Positions 52,001 to 61,000 of a stretch of 64,000 nucleotides of DNA are shown piece after piece. The position numbers and the translations under genes are program-made. Below the pieces are notes generated by a model, which ran no database searches, was not told where the DNA came from, and saw nothing but the letters and a program-made list of their open reading frames with translations. The DNA is from Strongylocentrotus droebachiensis (taxonomy: Eukaryota > Echinodermata > Echinoidea > Camarodonta > Strongylocentrotidae): the NCBI GenBank assembly GCA_035222895.1, contig JAVYIG010001585.1:124001-188000 (forward strand), written 5' to 3'. The first letter of the stretch is position 1. Each line of letters opens with the position of its first letter.

Positions 52001-55000
52001 AGGTTCCCTTGCTCCTTATGGGGGATAGTGGATGAGATCCCTTCCGCCAAAAGCCCTCTTTTCCCATCTCTTGAAATCAAAGCTGTTTCTTCCTCCTTGG
52101 ACTAACGGTCTGATCTAGCTGTTCCAATTTTCTACGTTGGGCAGAGAATAAATGCCTATACAAACTGAACTATGAGTGAGATGTTATTAATATAGAGTAA
52201 AATGTTGTTGATATTGAACAAGAGTGAGTATTTCCAGAAAAGGAGAAAAGACATTGCCCTAATATGTAATCTCTTTTGACCAAAAATGATTATACCTCCA
52301 TGGACTAATAGTGAGATTCTGTCACTCACTCTGAAGGCCTTGGTTGAATTAGAAATGCATTGTCACATTATATCAATGTGATTCGCGCTATACATAAACA
52401 AATTATTGTTATGACTAATCGGCTATTCATACTTTCAAACTGAACCTGAATTTGATTTTTAAATTTTGTAAAACCTTTTGGTTACAGGGATATCAGCAAT
52501 GTGCTTGCACAAAGTGAAAATAAATACTGGTATCTTTTTACTTCCCCAAAATAGATTAGTGTATTATTTCAAATAATTTTTTAGCTCATGTGGTAGGCCA
52601 TTCAATCATATCTGCTCTCAGCACAGATTTGACATTCCGTCATGTGTTGTAACAGAATTTCTCCACACCATCATACCAGTAAGACCACAGATTCTGTTAT
52701 CCTCATTTATATATATTTTCTTTATTCCCAGGTCTCATGTCAAAAATTAGATCATATTTCCAGGTTTTCTCCACAGAGTATTTCTTCCAGACAACAAAGG
52801 TCCCTTTTTGTCGGTCACATCTGGAAGTTTGAGTATCGGTTTGATGAAAAGAATATCAGGCTTTCTGTTCATGGTATTAAAATGTTTTCATACATTATAC
52901 AACAGCATTTAAAAAACAGAAGGGGTATTGTTGTATTAATTTGGTAGGTGGGATGTGAGTTTTTGACATATAACTGGAAGTTGACCAACTTTTGTTTTTG
53001 TTTCGGATTCAAAATATTGATTTTTTCTTAATGAATTATACAGCAATATTAGACAGACAGAAGGGGTTTTATTGTATTAATTTGGTAGGTGGGATGTGAA
53101 GTTTTGACACATAACTGGTAGCTGACCAACTTTTGTATTTGTTTCTAATTCAAAATATTGACTCTGAAAGGTTCAATTACATGTACAAGATTTATAGCAC
53201 TTTGTGACATCCAAACTGGCAGCTGACTAGGTTTATGGTTTTATATTAAAATTGAAGATTGACGTATACAGGTGCCTGTGGAATGTTATTTGTAATTATT
53301 TGCTCTTTATTCTCATTGTCTCCCACGTGTGTTGTCATGGGACTGGGTCAGGTATATACTGTCCTTTTTTTCTTCAGCTGTGCCAAAATGCATGATGTCC
53401 CGATGTCTTGACTTGATGTCTCACATTGTTGCAATGTATCATGAGACATGAAGGTATTTGGAGGCTAGAATCGAAAGTAGAGCATGATACCATGCATGGT
53501 TACTGGCATTGTTCTTTGCGTTTCTGAAAAGATTTTTGTCCAATGTTTACACTGAATATTAACTGTACCTGCAAGTACTTTTCTTGTATGTGCGTTTATC
53601 AAATAATCAGTATTTCTGGAGAGATATTGTGTAACAGATAGTACTAAGCAAGTGAAAATAATCTTTGCAAAAATGTAGTAACAAAGCAATTTAAAAATGT
53701 AATTAAAGGAGCGATTGTGTGTATTTTTGGTACGATTGTTTCCAGACCCTTAATTTCTAAAATGTTCCAAGGAAGGACCTGTTCAAATATTAAAATGTAA
53801 TTTGGCTGAGTGCCCATTGATCGAAAGCCCATACAGTCTAAAACAAGGTCTTCTAAGTTCTAGTTTATTTATCACCATATATTTGTTGGTTGCTAATTCT
53901 TTGTGATAATGCTAATTATACACATGACTCAAGGACAAAAAATATAAATAACTGATGCATAATTGTTGTCAATTTGAGGAGCAAATTCATTTAGACCTTT
54001 AGAAAGCTCTGAACTGCTGTAGGTTAAGAATGTCCTTTTACATTTAGGATACATTCTGTCAGGCGATACTCCAGCTCGCTGTTCATGTTAACGATTGTTT
54101 GATATCAGTTACTTGTACTGACTATGACCTAGAGGCAGTGACGATTGATATTCGATTGCTCCAAAATTCACCACAAATGAGGTTATTTTTAATGTAAATT
54201 GTGCCATTGTGAGTAATGTGACACCATACCGGGGCTTTGTTTTCAAAGTTCATGAGCCGTTTTGTTGAATTAATGTATTTCATTTCTGGCATGGGTTAAG
54301 CGGCGTATTGTATTAAAATGTACAAGTTAAATGTTATATTCTTAAAGGATCAGTGAAAATAAAGGCAAAAATACATTCCTTTCAACAATTTTAGTAGCTT
54401 TTAATAACTACTGTAACTTGTTCTTGATACAAAGTTGTGTGAACCGGGACTCGGATATCAATTTATCATCTCAAGATAAATCCTGTTTATTATAGATGGA
54501 CAATTTCAAGCAGCTTTGACAATCAAGCCTATATACTGCATGTACAATAACAACTTAATAATTATTCATACCCTTACTAAGTTTTGTAATTTTCAAAGTA
54601 TATGAAAAAACGATTTGTCCCGATATAACATGTTTCTTGGGAATGTGACATGTTAAAGCTTACATTTAAAAGTATTCAACAAAGGCAGGCCAAATTCAAC
54701 CGGTCCACCTTGCAAGCTTGAGTTACGAAAACACAAACTTCAACTTTACAAGGGGTAAGACTAGTTTAGTTGATAACTGTGCATGTAATTTCTATTCATA
54801 CATATACCATGGACATATACTACCATGGTTATAAACGTAAGATATCTGGGTTGACTTTGATGTTTTGAGTACATTATTCATCAATTCCTGTAGCTCTGTG
54901 GCATGTCAGATCTAGTTTGGTTCACAGACTTCCACCTGACATGTTGAATTTCCTGAAAACTTGAAAAGGAAACCAACCAGTGGATCCCTTGTCGTTTGTT

Positions 55001-58000
55001 TGGATAAATTTTGGAGATCAGGCTTGGTTGTGAGACTGTCGGTGGATAGTAGTTCATGCGGCAATTACACAAAATTTGGCTTACTTCGAATCATTAGGTC
55101 ATTGCGTCAGGTCGGGTGGTTGCGTTACCCGACCTTTTGTGAAAACACGCTCCTTTATTCACGAAATGTCATGGGGGTAATCTTTGTGAATGAACCCCTC
55201 TCATCTACAAATGGTCTGGTCCAATTTACCAGACACTTGGTGAAAACCCTACGTCAAATCTACAAAATGTCGTGTTCTTAACATGGATCTTCACATGAAA
55301 GCTCATGTAACGCTATACAACCCGATTGGACACGATTACCAGATGATTCAGAGTATAAGCCCAAAATTGTGTACATGGGAATGCTGGCGCTTATGAAACT
55401 CGTAGGTCTTTTTCAAGACCAAGGACATGTCTCTCTGACAGTTCCCTGGTATAAGACATTGAGAGCCAGTTCAACTAATGCAGGACATCTTAAAAACGTC
55501 TTTCACAAGAAGACAATGCTTTATCATTTCATTTAATACTCCACTGTCCTTTAAATGCTAATCTTAGAAATGAGTCAAATGACATTACAAGACAGGATAT
55601 GATTATTACGTTTGCAATGTTTTAGTTACCATGGAGATAGTGTTCTCAGTGAATTTTACTAATGGCAAGAATGTCTTAAGAAATATCAAATGATGGACTT
55701 GTTTCATAATTAGGCTTCCCACCAGTAGGTTTTTCACATAGACACTGTTTTTTCTGCTGCTTTCTCTTTCTGATTAATCTCTTCGTGTTTACTAGTGGTA
55801 GAATGAGAAAATACTAGACTAGGTATTAAAGGGCAATCTATCCCTTTCAATAAGTTCATTTGTAAGAAAGCAGAAAAATCAGAGAAACCGAATGGTGAAA
55901 GTTTGAAATAATTCGGACCGATAACAATCAAGTTATGAATGATTAAAATATGACATCACTATAGCTATGCAAATTTCAAGTTGGCAATTTTGCCAGGGGA
56001 TAGTGACTGGGTACTATATCACTTCATGTTCATAACTCTGTCTCAATTGTAAACTGGTAACATACATGTATAGTACCCTCAGTGACCCACCCAGTTGGAA
56101 ACGTCACTTAGAACGTATAGGAATATCTTATGACTGCATTTTGTGTGTGGAGAATGCAATATAGCTGACAGTGTGAACTAGCTCTGGTATCAGCTAGTAC
56201 AGCTATTGATGAGGCAGTAAAAGACACCATGTTAGACAGGATAAAAGTGGAGTAGGTTGTCATGGAAACCTGTATACCCCTGAGATATATTGATTGTTTA
56301 GCTTCTTACCTTTGCAATGGAACACTTATGTTGATCTAATTTCCCCTGGACATGTATTGAAAAAGAGGTTCCATGTGCTTTCCTTCAAAAATCTTGGGGC
56401 TGAAAAATGTGCCAGACATGGTACACTTCCATATGAGATTTTGTAAATATTGATCAAAACCTAGTTTTTTTTTCATTGCCTTCTTTATAGTACAGTACTA
56501 AAAAATAGGAAGGCAATCTTCAGTATAGAAAGTTGATTTTGATGTTGCTGATGGTAGTGGTGTATCATTTTGTTTAGTTGTTTGTTTTGTTGTTTACCTG
56601 GAATGCTGGATTAACAAAAATATACATGTGGATTTCAGTTGTTTCCCCAAAAAAAATTGCACTACTACCTTTTTTTTTCCAACTTGAGATTACCAGGTTT
56701 CTTTCAAGATGACGTTATTAACTATGACTTGTTTTAAAAACTTTAATTTCAGTCAAGGTTTTCTTTCAAAATAATGCTGGATATTTTGTGTATTTCATGT
56801 ATAGAATATAAATACAATTGATTTTAAATTGTCTGCTAATGTCATTGTGAAAGTCTTATTTAAAAAAGAAAATAAGATCACTTCTTTTTACCTCCAGAAC
56901 TAAGCTGGGGATCTTTTCAAATTCATGTACCTATTTCAAAAGAAAATAGTAGTTTTCATAGAGATGTCAATTTGTCATTGCAGGGGCCGGGTATATTTGA
57001 GACGAAAGACACCGAGATCATGGAGAGTATTGCCAACCAGCTGTTCTTTGCCCGCAAGTTTGATGGTGACCCGGAGAATCCAGCGAGGTTGTTTGCTCTC
57101 AACCAGGTGTCAGGACAGTACTACGAGTTCTTGAGGAAGAACTTCATCTCCGAAGAGATGCTAAGGTTTGTACGAGGATAGTCTTATTTTGGTGTGAGGA
57201 TGCTGGCGGTTGTAGGGATATTCTATGCTTGTGGTGTTGGGCATTATGGTGGTGGTGGTGCTGATGGTGGTGGTGGTGTGCTGATGATAATGGTGATGGT
57301 GATGGTAATGGTGACGACGATGATGATGATGAGGAAGAGGAGGAGGAGGATGAGGATGTTATTGTTGATTGTGGTGGTGGTGGTGGTGGTGGTGGTGGTG
57401 GTGGTGGTGGTGGTGGTGGTAATGGTAATGGTAATGGTAAGGAGCAGGAGGAGGAGGGGGAGGGGGAGGGGGGAGGATGTTATTGCTGAATGTGTTGGTG
57501 GTGGTGGTAATACCATTCAACTTTAAAATCCCTTTAACTTTAAAATAATTCACAATCCTTTAACATCCAAATAACCCATCTCAATATTCTCCATATTCCC
57601 CACCAGGCAATTGATCAAGCTTGCACTCCAGACCGAGTACGGAGACAGCTGGGAGGAAGAGGTCCAGGTGATGGAGGTCTTAAAGCTCCGAGCGTTGCCC
57701 ATGCTTTTACCCATCGATCCTTGCTGTATGCCCATCTACCATACCAAACACCAGATGTTTAAGGACACCCGCTACTGGATTGATTTTCTTGTGGTACGAA
57801 AGTGTTACGATCTTATGAGAGCTAGAAGTGCTGTAAACTTATTTTGATATTTATAGATACTTAATGATTTGGTTTTCATAATCCAATGTTATGTACTATT
57901 GTACCACGGATGAATAAGGATTCTTAGTCTTAGTCTTGACTTGGTTTCAGAACATTATCTTGTAGACAATATCAAATTAAAAGATTATATATTGCTTGTT

Positions 58001-61000
58001 ATAGCTATTGCAGGGATGCCAGTTTTCAGGCAATAGCCTGAATTCAGGCCCTGGTGGGTTATTTTCAGACCAACGTTTAGGCTTTTTTGTGTACAAAATA
58101 GCTCATTCTAGGTGATTTTCAGGCCCTCTGATCAATTCCAACTGGCATCCCTGCTACTGTAGTACCTCCAATAAATCTGGATTAAAAGTTTAGAAAAAGA
58201 TTGCAAACATGCTCAGTAAAAACAAAGTTGCCCCCATATTCAGGGAAGCACATTCAAGATGTTAATGTAGTGACATTCTCCTTTTTTACCAAAAGGAAAT
58301 GTCATCCGCAATCAGAACTAAATGTCAAATTATTTATACCTCCCACAGAGCTCACAAAATGCTACCAGGAAATCATAGAAGATTCCATCCATGTGTCACA
58401 TTTTTGCGCATGATGGAAAAATTAGATGCTAATAATAAGGAGTTGTCTCCCACTATAAGTGAGCCAATCTTCATTTATGAGTGCCAACAGCTGGGCTGTC
58501 ACAGTCGTGATTGGGTGTAATAGATTGTTAAGGGTGCGTCTGGATATAGATGTAGCTCCTTCTTGGTTGCTAGGGTGCTTTCTTCTTTGATATAGGGAAG
58601 ACTGTGTTGCAGTTAAGTGGATATGTAATGTGGTGCAGTGGTTTATGCTCTTCTAGAAGGTCATGGGTTCCAATCTCAGCCTAGTGCCGTCATTGATATA
58701 AAGTGGTCCAGCAAGATAACGATATGTTATATATAACTGAACCATCTCCATCCCCCTAGCGATATTATGTAATACTGATAACTGACACTTCCATGTATCT
58801 TAATACCTTCAAATTTATAGTGTAACGGGATGTGTTAAGGTGTTAGTGAATAAGATTGGGAAGGGGAGAAGAAGAATCACAGGTGATGGTAAAGAAAGGG
58901 CTCTTTAATCATACACAAAATTGAGACAAGTCTCCAGGCAAAAGGCAATATGCTCTTCATTGAAATGTTTATCGTGAGAATTTATCATAACAAATCCGAC
59001 AATGATCATCTTAGACAGAGAAAGGCTACATGTTTTTTCATCTTTACTTCTACTCCTACCCAAGTGCAGTTTCAGATTTCTGGAAGATAAGATAACCATT
59101 ACCTTGGTGTGTGTTCCAAGACAACAAGTGGGAGTCTTATTAGGGAACATGTTTGGACACACTCCTATGCATTGACGTGTACTACGTGACGGAAAATTAG
59201 GATGTATTAAAGTATACCAATCACAAACAAAATCTATTGCTCTGTATGTTAATTTTGTGATACTGTATTGTAAAATATGATTCTCAAATATTACCTCTAC
59301 AAAGAGATCATTTTTGGACTGACAATGTCTTTAAAATCAATGTGAAGATGGTAGACTCATTTCTTTTCATTTTATGTCTTATCCCCAGGCTGAAACAAGA
59401 AGTGGAGAACAGAGAGCTCTGCGAACATCTTTTGTAAGTATTCAGAGAATAATAATAATAATACTCAATTTTTATATAGCGCTTATTACAATCACTAAGC
59501 GCTTCCAAACTTGAAGATTATTACCAGGCTTTAGCTGTGCTGCCATTACAGAGCTCTAGCATTTCAAAGAATTGATTCCTGCTAGGTACCCATTTACATC
59601 ATCTGGGTTGAGTGTGGCAAATGTAGATCAATGTCTTGCCAAGATGCCTCCTCTTTAGAAATGTGTGGAAAAGAGAATCTAGATTAACGACCTCCGAACT
59701 ACATGTGTGACTCTACATATTTCAGAGTTTCATAACTCTTGCACTGAGATTTTCATGATTAATGATTTCAAAAGACAAGTTTTTAACATAAATTTTAACC
59801 TTATTAGTGTGATTTCTGTCAAACTTTATCCAAGTTCATATTATCCTCTTTTTTCTTCTTCAAGCAATGCCTTGAACCTGAATGGAGTTATAGAATTAGT
59901 AACCTCACTAAAAACTTGTCATGGAGTTTTACAAAAACATCAGCTTTTGAGAGGATACTTTTTAAATGTTTAATCTTTGGCCCTTGTTTGGTAATTCTCA
60001 TTCGCTTGTTTTGTTTTTCTCAATAAATGATTAAGTCAACTAATAAATAAGTGATCAAACCAACTTAAATCTGTATATTCTGTTAGTAACAAAGAAACCT
60101 GGTAATCTAATTTACAAATATGGTTTTGATAGGTGATAAGTTGTGTCTACAATAAAAGTAGTACAAATACATAATTTACATATATTAAAATTAATATCTG
60201 GGTAAACTCTTTGCATAGATAGGACAAAAAAACTGTTGATGTTATTGTTAACAAACTTGTTGATCACTTTCTTCTTCCGTATACAGATACCACAGAGCAG
60301 ACATCAGTGCTTTACAAGGGGACAGATCAAAGGGTTCTACTTGACTACCAAACATGCCAAAGACAAGTAAGATATCCTAGCAAAATATATTGAAAGTGAA
60401 TGCTTTTTATTCATTTATAGTATTTTTGTATGCCTCTGCCCACCGAATGTTTCTTGTTAATGCGATATCTCCAGAACCACTTCAGGTATGAACCTCAAAC
60501 TCGGTGATAGTATGTATGTGTCTGGAATGCAAGAGGCATACAAATTAGTGATTTCAGTGAACGAATGATAGATGTGATTCTTATTTGATATGATATAGAG
60601 GTGTTGTGATCTACTGGATAAGTCTCCAGACTATGAACCACAAGGTACGTGGTTCAAATCCCTGCCGCGGCACTAACATCATATTATTTTTTCCAACAAT
60701 TCTGGATTTTGCCTTCTAGACACAATTTTACATGGTACTTTACTTTCCTAGAGTGAACCTACTTTAGTAACCACCTGTATATAAAGACCACATTTTCTGT
60801 TTTCCTTGACAGTCGTTTCTCATCCTTGAGTTGACTATATACACAGTTTCACTGTAATAGCAATACTACTTAAATTGCACCATCTGCTTTTTGTTTCTCC
60901 AGGAAAACCCAAGTTCAGCCGAGCTCACCTATCCCGACTGAGTCAGCCGGAGGTTCCACACTCTACCTGGCATCCTATATCAACCTCAGTGATAACATGC

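Noticed and set aside
55109-55135. 9-bp perfect hairpin as a terminator or regulatory site
   Set aside because: Short stems like this occur by chance in 64 kb, and no gene or T-run context supports a role.
57194-57526. Frames of 90-110 residues on both strands
   Set aside because: Produced by GGT/GAT/GAG microsatellites (poly-Val, poly-Thr, poly-His).
58201-58520. Candidate extra exon between exons F and G
   Set aside because: Exons F and G join in phase without it and it lacks family similarity.
59390-59433. Alternative frame of exon G (LKQEVENREL)
   Set aside because: Joins to exon H in a frame that meets a stop; phase 0 keeps the whole chain open and gives the expected family match.
60598-60678. 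Functional tRNA gene
   Set aside because: Acceptor ends pair and the B box is perfect, but D and anticodon arms do not fold well; called SINE head or pseudogene.
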